64,000 nt of DNA, from the NCBI RefSeq assembly GCF_001435585.1, contig NZ_AZEC01000003.1, positions 236,954 to 300,953 on the forward strand, given 5' to 3'. The first letter of the stretch is position 1; every line of letters begins with the position of its first letter. The DNA is from Schleiferilactobacillus perolens DSM 12744. GTDB lineage: Bacteria; Bacillota; Bacilli; Lactobacillales; Lactobacillaceae. The notes below the pieces were generated by a model that saw only the letters and a list, made by a program, of their open reading frames with translations, ran no database searches and was not told the DNA's origin. A program made the position numbers and the translations under genes. This document shows positions 42,184 through 51,957 of this stretch, one piece after another.

Positions 42184-42392
42184 AAAAAATCACTCCTCTG
42201 TATCGTTTACTTATCAGTCGGCTTTGGCATGGCGGTAGTGGACTGGACCATTACCGAAACTTGTGTAACCGGTCGGCTCCGCCCTCTCTACTTTACCGGG
42301 CATGCCCGCCTAGTGCAATCTGTCTTGACCACCAGTCCAATAGTCCCTTGATCATAGTCCCCATCCTGTTAATGACAACTCCTTCAATAAAG
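42184..42392. other. Leader of the B12 unit, with family 1 fragment
   Basis: The minus-strand leader of the DUF4430 gene contains the 5' flank of family 1 (42267-42290, AACCGGTCGGCTCCGCCCTC on the plus strand) and a small inverted repeat GGGCATGCCC at 42298-42307. I looked for a cobalamin riboswitch (B12 box and conserved core) and did not find one. No ORF is supported. Confidence 0.55.
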
Positions 42393-42394
42393 AA

Positions 42395-42422
42395 TTGCAA
42401 AGCAGACTAGATATAGTATATT
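42395..42422 (+). promoter_or_regulatory. Promoter upstream of GNAT gene
   Basis: TTGCAA (42395-42400), 16-base spacer, TATATT (42417-42422). A 24-codon hydrophobic ORF (42443-42517) without ribosome site lies between it and the GNAT gene. Confidence 0.55.
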
Positions 42423-42547
42423 GATTGCTGCTTTACATCAATATGTTGTGGTTAGAAAAAATGTATTTCCTCTTTCTTGGCGTTTGTATCTACCTATTAA
42501 TGCGGTTAAACTGGTAACGAAATACTTAATCGAAAGAAGTGATCGTC

Positions 42548-43126
42548 ATGGCTTTTCAGATCCGCATTGCTGAACCCTCAGATGCTCATGCGCTGGCCCC
42601 GATTTATCAATATTACGTGGATCACACGGTGGTCACCATGGACTGTACCGCACCCAATGCCACCACCTTTGCCTATCGGATGACCCAAAACCTGACCCGC
42701 TACCCGTATTTAATTGCCATTACAGAAGATAATGACGTACTCGGTTACGCCTACGCTGGGGCCTACAGTCTTCGGACTGGGTATGACTGGTCTGTGGAAC
42801 TGGCCATTTATGTGCGGCATGACGATCTGACCCATGGCGTCGGCAGTGCCCTCTACGACATGATGGCCAAAATACTGACGATGCAGCATGTGGTCAATGT
42901 CAGTGCCTGTATCACAGCCAATAATGCGCGCAGTTTGGATTTTCACACAAGCCGCGGTTTTACCCAGGCAGCCGTCTTCCCCCATTTTGCCTACAAGTTC
43001 AGCCAATGGTGGGACATCATCTGGTTAACGAAACAATTGCGTGCAGGCAATCAAGCCCTCGCCGCATTTGTGCCGTTTAGCACACTGCGCCAGCGCCCCG
43101 GTTTTCGCCTGCCCAAGCAGCCCTAA
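42548..43126 (+). CDS. GNAT N-acetyltransferase, phosphinothricin-acetyltransferase-like
   Basis: 192-residue GNAT protein of the PAT/Bar-like group. IRIAEPSDAHALAPIYQYYVDHT at the start, ELAIYVRHDDLTHGVGSALYDMM as the acetyl-CoA binding region (normally R-G-x-G; here HGVGSAL), and FHTSRGFTQAAVFPHFAYKF near the end fit this group. The natural substrate (methionine sulfone/sulfoximine or another amine) is unknown. ATG 42548 is preferred to GTG 42539. Confidence 0.82.
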   Translation: MAFQIRIAEPSDAHALAPIYQYYVDHTVVTMDCTAPNATTFAYRMTQNLTRYPYLIAITEDNDVLGYAYAGAYSLRTGYDWSVELAIYVRHDDLTHGVGSALYDMMAKILTMQHVVNVSACITANNARSLDFHTSRGFTQAAVFPHFAYKFSQWWDIIWLTKQLRAGNQALAAFVPFSTLRQRPGFRLPKQP

Positions 43127-43215
43127 ACCCCTTGCAATTCAAGGCGCAGTCATGTAAAGTTGAGGAATGTGGAACATTCTGTGTTTCACGGTAAAGCCAG
43201 CAGCGGAGGATAAAA

Positions 43216-43977
43216 ATGACCCCGGAAAATTTTCAAGCACAATTGGCTACGAACGGTGTTTCGTTATCGGCGGACCAAATAGCAGCCTTTCATCGATATT
43301 ACCAATTATTGGTCCAAGCCAATGAAAAAATGAACCTCACCGCCATTACGGCGGAGGGCGAGGTGTATCTGAAACACTTCTTTGATTCATTGACCCTGGT
43401 TCAGGCCGTTCCTGAATTACAAACGAACCCGTTGAGCGTACTGGATGTGGGCTCTGGAGCTGGGTTGCCTGGTATTCCGCTGAAGATCGCTTTTCCGCAA
43501 TTATCTTTAACAATTTTGGATTCTCTCCAAAAACGCATTAATTTCTTGAACGATGTCGTTGCCGAGTTGGACCTGACGCCAGTCGCCTTAATCCACGCTC
43601 GCGCGGAAGATGCCGGGAATCAGCGCAGTCAATACCGGGAAGCTTTTGACGTCGTGACTGCGCGTGCAGTGGCCCCGTTGAACGTGTTAGCAGAGCTCAC
43701 GGTACCCTTTGTGAAGCCGGGCGGTATTTTTGTGGCGATGAAGGGTAGTGGCGCCGCCGGCGAAGAAGCCGATGCCACCTATGCCCTCAATAAGTTAGGC
43801 GCCCATTTGGAAAACGATGTGGCTTTGACCTTACCTGAAGATGCCGGTGAGCGCCACATTTTGGTCTATCGCAAAACACGCCATACCCCGAAACGATATC
43901 CGCGGCGGGCGGGGACGCCGCATGCAGAACCATTAACGGCAGCAAAATCAGCCCCCATTACCAGAACACGAAAGTAG
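43216..43977 (+). CDS. rsmG: 16S rRNA (guanine527-N7) methyltransferase RsmG/GidB
   Basis: SAM-dependent methyltransferase acting on 16S rRNA G527, 253 residues. NLTAITAEGEVYLKHFFDSL and the SAM-binding VLDVGSGAGLPGIPL (about residues 74-88) are diagnostic. The C-terminal 30 residues are basic and longer than usual. Ribosome site GGAGG. It leads the origin-proximal block rsmG-noc-parA-parB. Confidence 0.95.
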   Translation: MTPENFQAQLATNGVSLSADQIAAFHRYYQLLVQANEKMNLTAITAEGEVYLKHFFDSLTLVQAVPELQTNPLSVLDVGSGAGLPGIPLKIAFPQLSLTILDSLQKRINFLNDVVAELDLTPVALIHARAEDAGNQRSQYREAFDVVTARAVAPLNVLAELTVPFVKPGGIFVAMKGSGAAGEEADATYALNKLGAHLENDVALTLPEDAGERHILVYRKTRHTPKRYPRRAGTPHAEPLTAAKSAPITRTRK

Positions 43978-43988
43978 GCATTATATTT

Positions 43989-44987
43989 ATGGCTTTTTCT
44001 TTCTTTAAAAAAAACGATCAGTCAAAAGAAAAACAGGCAGAACAAAATAAACAGACCGTGAATAAAGTGATCATGGTCCCGGTGGACGCGATTGTGCCCA
44101 ACCGGTTTCAACCGCGCAAGACATTCAACGAAAGCCGGATTGCCGAGTTAGCGGGTACGATTAAGGATCACGGCCTGCTGCAGCCCATTGTATTGCGCGA
44201 GTATGAACCGCACCACTATGAAATCATTGCTGGTGAACGCCGCTTTCGTGCGGTGAAACAATTACAATGGCAAGAGGTACCGGCAATCGTCCAAAAAATG
44301 AATGACGAAGAAACGGCTTCAATGGCGTTGGTTGAGAATCTGCAACGGGAACAATTATCGCCCATTGAGCAGGCTCAGGCATATGCGGCTTTGATGAAGC
44401 TGAACGATTTGACCCAAGAATGTTTGGCCCAACAGTTGGGTAAGTCTCAATCTTTTGTGGCCAATAAACTGCGCCTGTTGAAGCTGTCAGAGGCTGCTCA
44501 AGAGGCCATCATGGATAGCGAGATCACCGAACGGCATGGCCGCGCGCTCTTGGCGTTGTCAGATATTCAGCAGCAGTTGGCGTTGCATAAAGTGCTGCAG
44601 GACAATCTCAACGTGAAAGAGACCGAAGAGTTAGTCGATCATTTATTACATCCAGAACCTGTCGCCCAGGGGATGGAAGCACCGGCTGAAATGGGTGATG
44701 CACCGGTTCCGGCTCAGGCGCCAGATGAGGGGAATGTGTCCGATAAGCCGACTGCGGCCAAACCGAAGACACGCAAACCGATCAGTGCGCATAATACAGA
44801 TCCCCGGGTGGCCATCAATACGATCAAAAAATCTGTTGCCATGGTGCGTGAGGCCGGTATTCCGGTCACGATTCAAGAAAGCGATGATGCCGCTGGTCAC
44901 CATATTACGATTACGGTGGCCACCAAAGAAGAATCAGCCGCCAAAAAATCATCTAAAGCATCAGCATCAGCAGAAAATGAAGCGTAA
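43989..44987 (+). CDS. noc: Nucleoid occlusion protein Noc (ParB-like)
   Basis: CTP-dependent DNA-binding protein that blocks division over the nucleoid, 332 residues. The amphipathic N-terminus MAFSFFKK fits Noc's membrane-targeting helix. The ParB core follows: IVPNRFQPRK, GLLQPIVLREY and the CTP-binding GERRFRAV near residue 80, then the HTH (LAQQLGKSQSFVANKLRLLKL). An insert of about 60 Pro/Ala-rich residues (about 222-275) lengthens it relative to B. subtilis Noc. Start 11 bases after rsmG. Confidence 0.9.
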   Translation: MAFSFFKKNDQSKEKQAEQNKQTVNKVIMVPVDAIVPNRFQPRKTFNESRIAELAGTIKDHGLLQPIVLREYEPHHYEIIAGERRFRAVKQLQWQEVPAIVQKMNDEETASMALVENLQREQLSPIEQAQAYAALMKLNDLTQECLAQQLGKSQSFVANKLRLLKLSEAAQEAIMDSEITERHGRALLALSDIQQQLALHKVLQDNLNVKETEELVDHLLHPEPVAQGMEAPAEMGDAPVPAQAPDEGNVSDKPTAAKPKTRKPISAHNTDPRVAINTIKKSVAMVREAGIPVTIQESDDAAGHHITITVATKEESAAKKSSKASASAENEA

Positions 44988-45002
44988 GGGGAGGGTGCCG
45001 GT

Positions 45003-45770
45003 TTGGCAAAAGTAGTGGCAGTAGCCAACCAAAAGGGCGGCGTGGGAAAAACGACGACCGCCATTAATTTGGGTGCCGCTTTAGCAGAAATGGGCAGCAA
45101 GGTCTTGTTGGTGGATATTGACCCTCAGGGGAACGCTACCAGCGGGGTCGGCATTGCCAAGAGCGACATCACCCATGATATTTATGAGGTACTGATTGAC
45201 GAAGCGCCCCTGGCGCCCGCTATCAAACACACGTCTCGGACGGGTTTAGATATTGTACCGGCCACATTGCAACTGGCTGGGGCGGAAGTGGAGTTGACGA
45301 CTCAAATTGCCCGAGAAACTAGGCTTAAAGGCGGTCTCGCGCCGGTGTTGGGCGATTATGATTATGTCTTAATTGATTGTCCCCCTTCATTGGGGCAGTT
45401 GGCGATTAATGGGTTCACGGCCTCCGACCAGATCCTGATTCCAGTCCAAAGCGAGTATTATGCATTGGAGGGCTTAGGCCAACTGTTGCAAACCATTGAC
45501 CTAGTGCGCAAACACTTTAATCCAGATTTGGATATTTTGGGTGTATTAATGACGATGTTTGATGCCCGGACGAATTTGTCTGCGCAAGTGGTGAGCGAAG
45601 TGCAGCAACACTTTGCAAACAAGGTTTTCAAGACTGTGATCCCGCGGGCAACGCGGTTAGCAGAGGCTCCGAGCTTCGGGGAGTCGATTATTGATTATGA
45701 TAGCAGTTCTCGGGGTGCAAAAGCCTATCGGGAATTGGCAAAAGAGGTGGTGCGCCGCTATGGCGATTAA
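45003..45770 (+). CDS. parA: Chromosome partitioning ATPase ParA/Soj
   Basis: Walker-type ATPase for chromosome segregation and initiation control, 255 residues. The deviant Walker A KGGVGKTTT with signature Lys is at residues 10-18, with DIDPQGNATSG near 40 and the ILIPVQSEYYALEGL switch region. TTG start preceded by GGGGAGGG, seven bases. Overlaps parB by 11 bases. Confidence 0.95.
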   Translation: MAKVVAVANQKGGVGKTTTAINLGAALAEMGSKVLLVDIDPQGNATSGVGIAKSDITHDIYEVLIDEAPLAPAIKHTSRTGLDIVPATLQLAGAEVELTTQIARETRLKGGLAPVLGDYDYVLIDCPPSLGQLAINGFTASDQILIPVQSEYYALEGLGQLLQTIDLVRKHFNPDLDILGVLMTMFDARTNLSAQVVSEVQQHFANKVFKTVIPRATRLAEAPSFGESIIDYDSSSRGAKAYRELAKEVVRRYGD

Positions 45771-46632
45771 GAAACGTAAAGGACTCGGCCGGGGCATTGA
45801 TGCCCTGTTCGCCGATATGGATGCCGCCGATAAGGCGCAAGAAATGGTGGAAGAACTGCCGGTGGCGGATATTCGACCGAATCCGTATCAACCACGGCGA
45901 CGGTTTACCGATGAGGGGTTGCAGGAACTGGCGCACTCAATCGTCCAAAATGGGGTATTACAACCGGTCATTTTGCGCAAAAGTGTCAACGGCTATGAAT
46001 TGATCGCCGGTGAACGGCGCTTGCGGGCGTCTAAGATTGCCCAGAAGAAAACGATTCCAGCTATTATTCGGCAATTGGACGACAGCACCATGATGGAGGC
46101 GGCCATTTTGGAAAACTTGCAACGGGAAGACCTTAATCCGTTGGAAGAGGCCGAAGCCTATGACATGATGCTCAAACGCCTGCATCTGACGCAAGCAGAA
46201 GTCTCCGAACGGTTAGGCAAGAGCAGACCTTATATTGCCAACTATTTACGGATTCTGTCTTTGCCAACACCGGTGAAGAGCCAATTGGCGGATGGTACAT
46301 TGTCCATGGGTCAAGCCCGGACACTTTTGGGCTTGAAAGACAAGACCCAGATTATTCCGGTGGCCAAAAAGACGATCAAAGAATCCTTGACTGTTCGCCA
46401 ACTGGAAAAATTGGTCAGCGAAATGAATCACACACAACCGCAAAAGCGGACTGCCAAGCCCCACCGTTCCAAGTTTGTGGCGGCCACGGAGAAACAATTG
46501 CGGGAGAGGTTCCAAACCAAAGTGGCGATTCAGGAAGGCAAAGCCGGCAAGGGACGCATTGAAATTCCCTATGTTTCCACAGATGACTTGAACCGGATCC
46601 TGGATATGCTCTCGATCAGTTTAGACGACTAA
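45760..46632 (+). CDS. parB: Chromosome partitioning protein ParB/Spo0J
   Basis: Centromere-binding CTPase, 290 residues. N-terminal KKRKGLGRGIDALFAD is the ParA-stimulating tip; VLQPVILRK and GERRLRASK form the CTP-binding region; the HTH includes VSERLGKSRPYIANYLRIL. C-terminal dimerisation domain from about 225. ATG 45760 overlaps the parA stop, with GAGGTGG upstream; the longer frame lies within parA. Confidence 0.95.
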   Translation: MAIKKRKGLGRGIDALFADMDAADKAQEMVEELPVADIRPNPYQPRRRFTDEGLQELAHSIVQNGVLQPVILRKSVNGYELIAGERRLRASKIAQKKTIPAIIRQLDDSTMMEAAILENLQREDLNPLEEAEAYDMMLKRLHLTQAEVSERLGKSRPYIANYLRILSLPTPVKSQLADGTLSMGQARTLLGLKDKTQIIPVAKKTIKESLTVRQLEKLVSEMNHTQPQKRTAKPHRSKFVAATEKQLRERFQTKVAIQEGKAGKGRIEIPYVSTDDLNRILDMLSISLDD

Positions 46633-46656
46633 CGCATTGACGAAGGAGGCCAGAAT

Positions 46657-46902
46657 GTGTTTGCCCTTGGTGATCTGGTACAAATGAAGAAACCTCATGC
46701 CTGTGGGACCAACCGCTGGGAAGTCTTGCGCCTGGGCATGGATATTCGGGTGAAATGTATGGGCTGTGGACACATGATTATGATGCCCCGCACAGAATTC
46801 ACGAAGAAAATGAAGAAGGTTTTGGTTACTGCCGCGGCGGTGGATGTGGCTAATGAGCCCCATTATGTACAACCGCGGCCATTGGATGACACAAAGCCCT
46901 AA
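46657..46902 (+). CDS. DUF951 family protein
   Basis: 81-residue small protein regularly found between parB and ychF in Lactobacillales and bacilli. It shows the family pattern MKKPHACGTNRWEVLRLGMDI and VKCMGCGHMIMMPR; three Cys suggest a metal site or nucleic-acid contact, not proven. GTG start with AAGGAGG eight bases upstream. The C-terminal 20 residues go beyond the usual family length. Confidence 0.88.
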   Translation: MFALGDLVQMKKPHACGTNRWEVLRLGMDIRVKCMGCGHMIMMPRTEFTKKMKKVLVTAAAVDVANEPHYVQPRPLDDTKP

Positions 46903-46960
46903 ACCGGATTGCTCATCCACCGCAACGAATGATAATTGATGAAGGTAGGTAAATTTTGCA

Positions 46961-48061
46961 ATGGCTTTAACAGCAGGTATCGTGGGTTTGCCCAATGTGG
47001 GCAAATCTACATTGTTCAACGCAATTACGAAGGCCGGGGCCGAAATGGCCAACTATCCCTTCGCGACCATTGACCCCAATGTGGGCATGGTCGAAGTACC
47101 CGACAAACGGTTAGCCCGGATTGATGAGATTATTCCGGCTAAAAAAATTGTCCACACCACGTTTGAATTCACGGATATTGCCGGGATTGTCAAAGGCGCC
47201 AGCAAGGGTGAGGGCCTTGGTAACAAGTTCTTGGAGAACATTCGCCAAGTGGACGCCATCGTCCATGTTGTGCGGGCGTTTGATGATGATGATATCACCA
47301 GCGTCACCGGCAAAGTGGATCCGGTGGACGACATTGAAACCATCAACTTGGAATTGAGTATCGCCGATCTGGACTCCGTGAACAAGCGGTATTCCAAGGT
47401 TGAAAAAGTGGCTAAGACCCGGGATAAGGCAGCCCTCGCCGAGTTTGCGGTTTTGCAAAAGATTAAGCCTGTCCTTGAAGAGGGCGGTTCAGTCCGGTCC
47501 ATCGAATTCAACAAGGATGAGCAAAAGATCGTGAAGGGGTTGTTCCTGCTCACCGCCAAGCCGGTGCTCTATGTGGCCAACATCGCCGAAGACGACATGG
47601 CCGACCCAGATCAATCCAAGTATTATCAAGCTGTAAAAGATTACGCAGCCAAAGACAATGCGGAAGCCATTGCAATTTCTGCCAAAACAGAAGAAGAAAT
47701 CGCTGAATTACCCGATGCGGATAAGCAGGACTTCTTGGAGGCAGAGGGCGTCGAAGAATCCGGTTTGGATCGCTTGATCCGGGCGTCTTACCACTTGCTG
47801 GGCCTGGCTACCTTCTTCACCGCTGGTGGTCCTGAAACCCGAGCATGGACATTCCACAAAGGCATGAAGGCACCGCAAGTGGCTGGGGTCATTCATTCCG
47901 ACTTTGAACGAGGCTTCATTCGGGCTGAAACTGTTTCATTCAGTGATTTAGATAAGTATGGTTCCATGGAAGCCGTCCGCAAAGCCGGCCGGTTACGGTT
48001 GGAAGGTAAAGAATATCTGGTACAAGATGGCGACATCATTGAGTTCCGGTTCAACGTTTAA
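46961..48061 (+). CDS. ychF: Redox/ribosome-associated ATPase YchF
   Basis: OBG-family P-loop nucleotidase that prefers ATP, binding ribosomes. 366 residues, the usual length. G1 GLPNVGKSTLF at residues 8-18, DIAGIVKGAS near 70, the coiled-coil insert (about 130-170) and the C-terminal TGS-like domain ending QDGDIIEFRFNV are all present. Ribosome site GAAGGTAGG. Its stop overlaps a possible start of the next gene. Confidence 0.96.
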   Translation: MALTAGIVGLPNVGKSTLFNAITKAGAEMANYPFATIDPNVGMVEVPDKRLARIDEIIPAKKIVHTTFEFTDIAGIVKGASKGEGLGNKFLENIRQVDAIVHVVRAFDDDDITSVTGKVDPVDDIETINLELSIADLDSVNKRYSKVEKVAKTRDKAALAEFAVLQKIKPVLEEGGSVRSIEFNKDEQKIVKGLFLLTAKPVLYVANIAEDDMADPDQSKYYQAVKDYAAKDNAEAIAISAKTEEEIAELPDADKQDFLEAEGVEESGLDRLIRASYHLLGLATFFTAGGPETRAWTFHKGMKAPQVAGVIHSDFERGFIRAETVSFSDLDKYGSMEAVRKAGRLRLEGKEYLVQDGDIIEFRFNV

Positions 48062-48087
48062 TGCGTAGCAATGAGGAGAGTGTGCAA

Positions 48088-48861
48088 TTGGATCCACGGG
48101 AACGTAACGCCCAAGCCCACGATAAGCAACAGGAGCGGGTGGCAAATTCAAGTAAACTAGAAGAAATGGACAAACAGATCGATACCATGAGTGTGCAAGA
48201 AATCACCGATAACTTGTCCAAACGAAATAGCGATTATGTCTTCAAGATGCGGAAGTTATTAAGCGATGAGGGCTATTCAGACCAAAAGATTGATACAGAA
48301 ATGGCGCCGCTGCTGCCGGATATTTTGAAGGCCCAGCGCCGCGGCACACCGGCCAACCAGTTGTATGGTGCGCCCACAGTGAAAGCCAACAGTATCATTC
48401 ATAAACCGGCGCCGGTTCAAAAGACGCCATTCTGGAAGAAACTCACGGACAGCACTTTGATGTTTATGGGCGCTTTAGCAGGGATGTACGGCATCGTGGG
48501 TATGTTTACCAAGACATCCAGCGCCACCAATCGATCCACCGGGGGGTTGATCAGCATCATTATGATCTCTATCATCTGGGGTTTTGCGTTGACTAAATTG
48601 AATGACTATATGCGCATTCCCAAGGGTGAACGACCTAAGATGGGCAAGACAATTGTTTACGTCATGTTTGTGATCGTTGTCGTTTTCGCTGTGTTGGGAC
48701 TGGCACCATTTATTCCGGCTGTGATCAATCCGATCCTGCCGCCAATAGGGCTGATTATTTTTGCAGCCATTGCTTTGGGTGGCCGGTATGTATTCCGCCG
48801 TTATTTCCACGTCAAAGACTCGATTTTCGCGCCGAGCTTACCGCCGCGGCCAAGCAAATAA
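48088..48861 (+). CDS. DUF1129 family membrane protein
   Basis: 257-residue protein with a charged N-terminal cytoplasmic half (about 1-115, Gln/Asp/Lys-rich, partly coiled coil) and four TM helices. This matches DUF1129, membrane proteins of unknown function common beside ychF in lactobacilli. I place the start at TTG 48088 because AGGAGAG lies seven bases upstream; ATG 48061, overlapping the ychF stop, would add nine residues but has no ribosome site. Confidence 0.8.
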   Translation: MDPRERNAQAHDKQQERVANSSKLEEMDKQIDTMSVQEITDNLSKRNSDYVFKMRKLLSDEGYSDQKIDTEMAPLLPDILKAQRRGTPANQLYGAPTVKANSIIHKPAPVQKTPFWKKLTDSTLMFMGALAGMYGIVGMFTKTSSATNRSTGGLISIIMISIIWGFALTKLNDYMRIPKGERPKMGKTIVYVMFVIVVVFAVLGLAPFIPAVINPILPPIGLIIFAAIALGGRYVFRRYFHVKDSIFAPSLPPRPSK

Positions 48862-48877
48862 TTATGGATTAACAATT

Positions 48878-48917
48878 AACGAACGATTACATTTCATATG
48901 CAATCGTTCGTTTTTTA
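48878..48917 (+). terminator. Terminator of ychF-DUF1129
   Basis: AACGAACGATT / AATCGTTCGTT with a 13-base loop and a T-run. Confidence 0.9.
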
Positions 48918-48932
48918 TTTATCAATGCAGTG

Positions 48933-48961
48933 TTGACAATTCGAATTGTTCCTGTTATTCT
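48933..48961 (+). promoter_or_regulatory. guaB promoter with palindromic spacer
   Basis: TTGACA (48933-48938), 17 bases, TATTCT (48956-48961). The perfect palindrome ACAATTCGAATTGT (48936-48949) lies between the two boxes, a position suited to a repressor. Confidence 0.65.
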
Positions 48962-48988
48962 ACAAGGTAAAAATTTCTGGAGGTATAG

Positions 48989-50473
<1,485 letters not shown>

Positions 50474-50482
50474 TCTTTTAAT

Positions 50483-50514
50483 AAACCGTTGTCTTATCGC
50501 AGGCAACGGTTTTT
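50483..50514 (+). terminator. Terminator of guaB
   Basis: AAACCGTTG / CAACGGTTTTT stem. Confidence 0.88.
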
Positions 50515-50573
50515 GTTTGCCTGCAAAACTAGGATACAATGGCAGTAACAGGGGAAGAGTTGTCCTTGCCGGC

Positions 50574-50751
50574 CGTGCCAATGCTCCGCAAGCTACGGTG
50601 GCAGGGGGGCTGGAACGCTGTGACGGCGCTTGAAGCCCGCAAAGTGCGCGGTCTTCAAGACGCCTAACCACATCCGCGCGCAAAAACCGCGTGCGGTGTG
50701 GTTTGCACGGCTGAGCCCCCTGCCACCTTCGCTTGCTCCGCATTGGCACTA
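50574..50751. repeat. Family 2 branched structured repeat, long copy
   Basis: 175 bp between guaB and the next gene. P1 GTGCCAA/TTGGCAC; P2 GCAAGC/GCTTGC; P3 GGTGGCAGGGGGGCT/AGCCCCCTGCCACC; P4 GCTGTG/CACGGC; P5 GGCGCTTGAAG/CTTCAAGACGCC; P6 AACCACA..CCGCGCGC / GCGTGCGG..TGTGGTT. Each helix differs in bases from the 38261 copy, but all still pair. A promoter-like TTGTTT-16-TACAAT lies at about 50514-50540. Confidence 0.85.
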
Positions 50752-50816
50752 GATATGTCACGATCCAATGTGCTTTTATCACATTCTTTATCTTGAATCT
50801 TGAAGGAGTGTTCAAC

Positions 50817-51179
50817 ATGGCTGAAGAAACAGACTTTCTACTGCGGCAGATTAAAGGTATTGCAGGGAGTATGGGGTATATTTTGGGTAAGCGCGCCGAG
50901 GGGGATCCGGAGTCGGCAGTGATTTTTCCGGCAGATAAGCCGCCGCTGCCCTACCAAGAGAGTTTTCGCAAGATGCTGACAGAGGAAGATTATCAGGGCG
51001 CCTTAAGCAAGTTTTTGAAGATTCAATATGCCATGGAAACCGATGAATATGTTAAATTGGGCCTGTGGCTGTATGATGCGTTGACGCGATTGACGCCAGA
51101 GAAGCGGGCGGCTGCGGGGATCACGATGACTGATTTGCAAAAAGGGCTGGATCGTTTGGCAGACATTGAGGGCGAGTGA
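50817..51179 (+). CDS. Hypothetical protein, all-alpha
   Basis: 120-residue soluble protein, apparently helical throughout; I do not recognise the family with certainty. It begins with LLRQIKGIAGSMGYILGK and has a tetratricopeptide-like middle (MLTEEDYQGALSKFLKIQ). ATG 50817 has AAGGAG eight bases upstream; the longer frame enters the family 2 repeat. Stands alone before the two-component system; no function is suggested. Confidence 0.6.
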   Translation: MAEETDFLLRQIKGIAGSMGYILGKRAEGDPESAVIFPADKPPLPYQESFRKMLTEEDYQGALSKFLKIQYAMETDEYVKLGLWLYDALTRLTPEKRAAAGITMTDLQKGLDRLADIEGE

Positions 51180-51267
51180 AATTACTTGAGTCGTCTTCAG
51201 CTTTTCTTAATCTTGGTTTGCTATCATAAAAACAGTGATTTTATTCTAAGGTGAACGGAGTGCTTTT

Positions 51268-51957
51268 ATGACCAAAATACTAATTGTGGATGACGATAAA
51301 GAAATTGTAGAATTGCTGAATATTTATGTAAAAAACGAGGGCTATGATTCTGTCTTGGCGTATTCCGGTAAGGAGGCAATGACCAAGCTGGCCACCAATC
51401 CCGATATTGGTCTGATGATCCTGGACATTATGATGCCCAACATGTCAGGTATCGATGTCATCAAAGAAGTGCGTAAAGATTCTCAGATTCCGATTATCGT
51501 CGTGTCTGCGAAGACTGCAGATATGGACAAGATTAAAGGGTTGATTACTGGTGCGGATGACTATGTGGCCAAGCCGTTCAATCCTTTGGAAGTGATGGCC
51601 CGGGTCAAGTCGCTGTTGCGGCGTTCTGCTGGTCAAGTGACCAATGATGAACCTGAAGATTTGTCTGTGGGACCGTTGAATATTAATAAGGATTCCCATG
51701 AAGTGACGACCCTTACGGGCAAAACAATCCAGTTGACCGCCTTGGAATTTGGCATTTTGTACTTACTCGCCAGCCACCCCAACCGCGTCTTTTCTGCCGA
51801 TGAAATCTTTGAGCGCGTCTGGCAGCAGGAGTCGATTGTCAGTGCGAAGACGGTGATGGTGCACGTCAGTCACTTGCGGGACAAGATTGAAGAAGCGACA
51901 GATGGTGAGAAGGTCATTCAAACCGTCTGGGGCGTGGGCTACAAGGTCGAGGCTTAA
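51268..51957 (+). CDS. OmpR/VanR-type response regulator
   Basis: 229-residue response regulator. Receiver domain with the acidic pocket DDD (residues 8-10), phosphoacceptor Asp in LMILDIMMPNMSG (about 53), Ser/Thr in VSAKT and Lys in AKPFNP (about 103). The C-terminal winged helix (about 130-229) has the typical LTALEFGILYLLASHPNRVF and KTVMVHVSHLRDKIE. Closely resembles VanR-like regulators. The sensor kinase overlaps its stop, and a D,D-carboxypeptidase follows, so cell-wall control is likely. Confidence 0.93.
   Translation: MTKILIVDDDKEIVELLNIYVKNEGYDSVLAYSGKEAMTKLATNPDIGLMILDIMMPNMSGIDVIKEVRKDSQIPIIVVSAKTADMDKIKGLITGADDYVAKPFNPLEVMARVKSLLRRSAGQVTNDEPEDLSVGPLNINKDSHEVTTLTGKTIQLTALEFGILYLLASHPNRVFSADEIFERVWQQESIVSAKTVMVHVSHLRDKIEEATDGEKVIQTVWGVGYKVEA

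Noticed and set aside
42184-42392. Cobalamin riboswitch upstream of the B12 unit
   Set aside because: Neither the B12 box nor the conserved core could be found on the minus strand.
43182-43197. parS-like site TGTTTCACGGTAAAGC near parAB
   Set aside because: Only 12 of 16 bases match TGTTTCACGTGAAACA and the second half is poor; could be chance.
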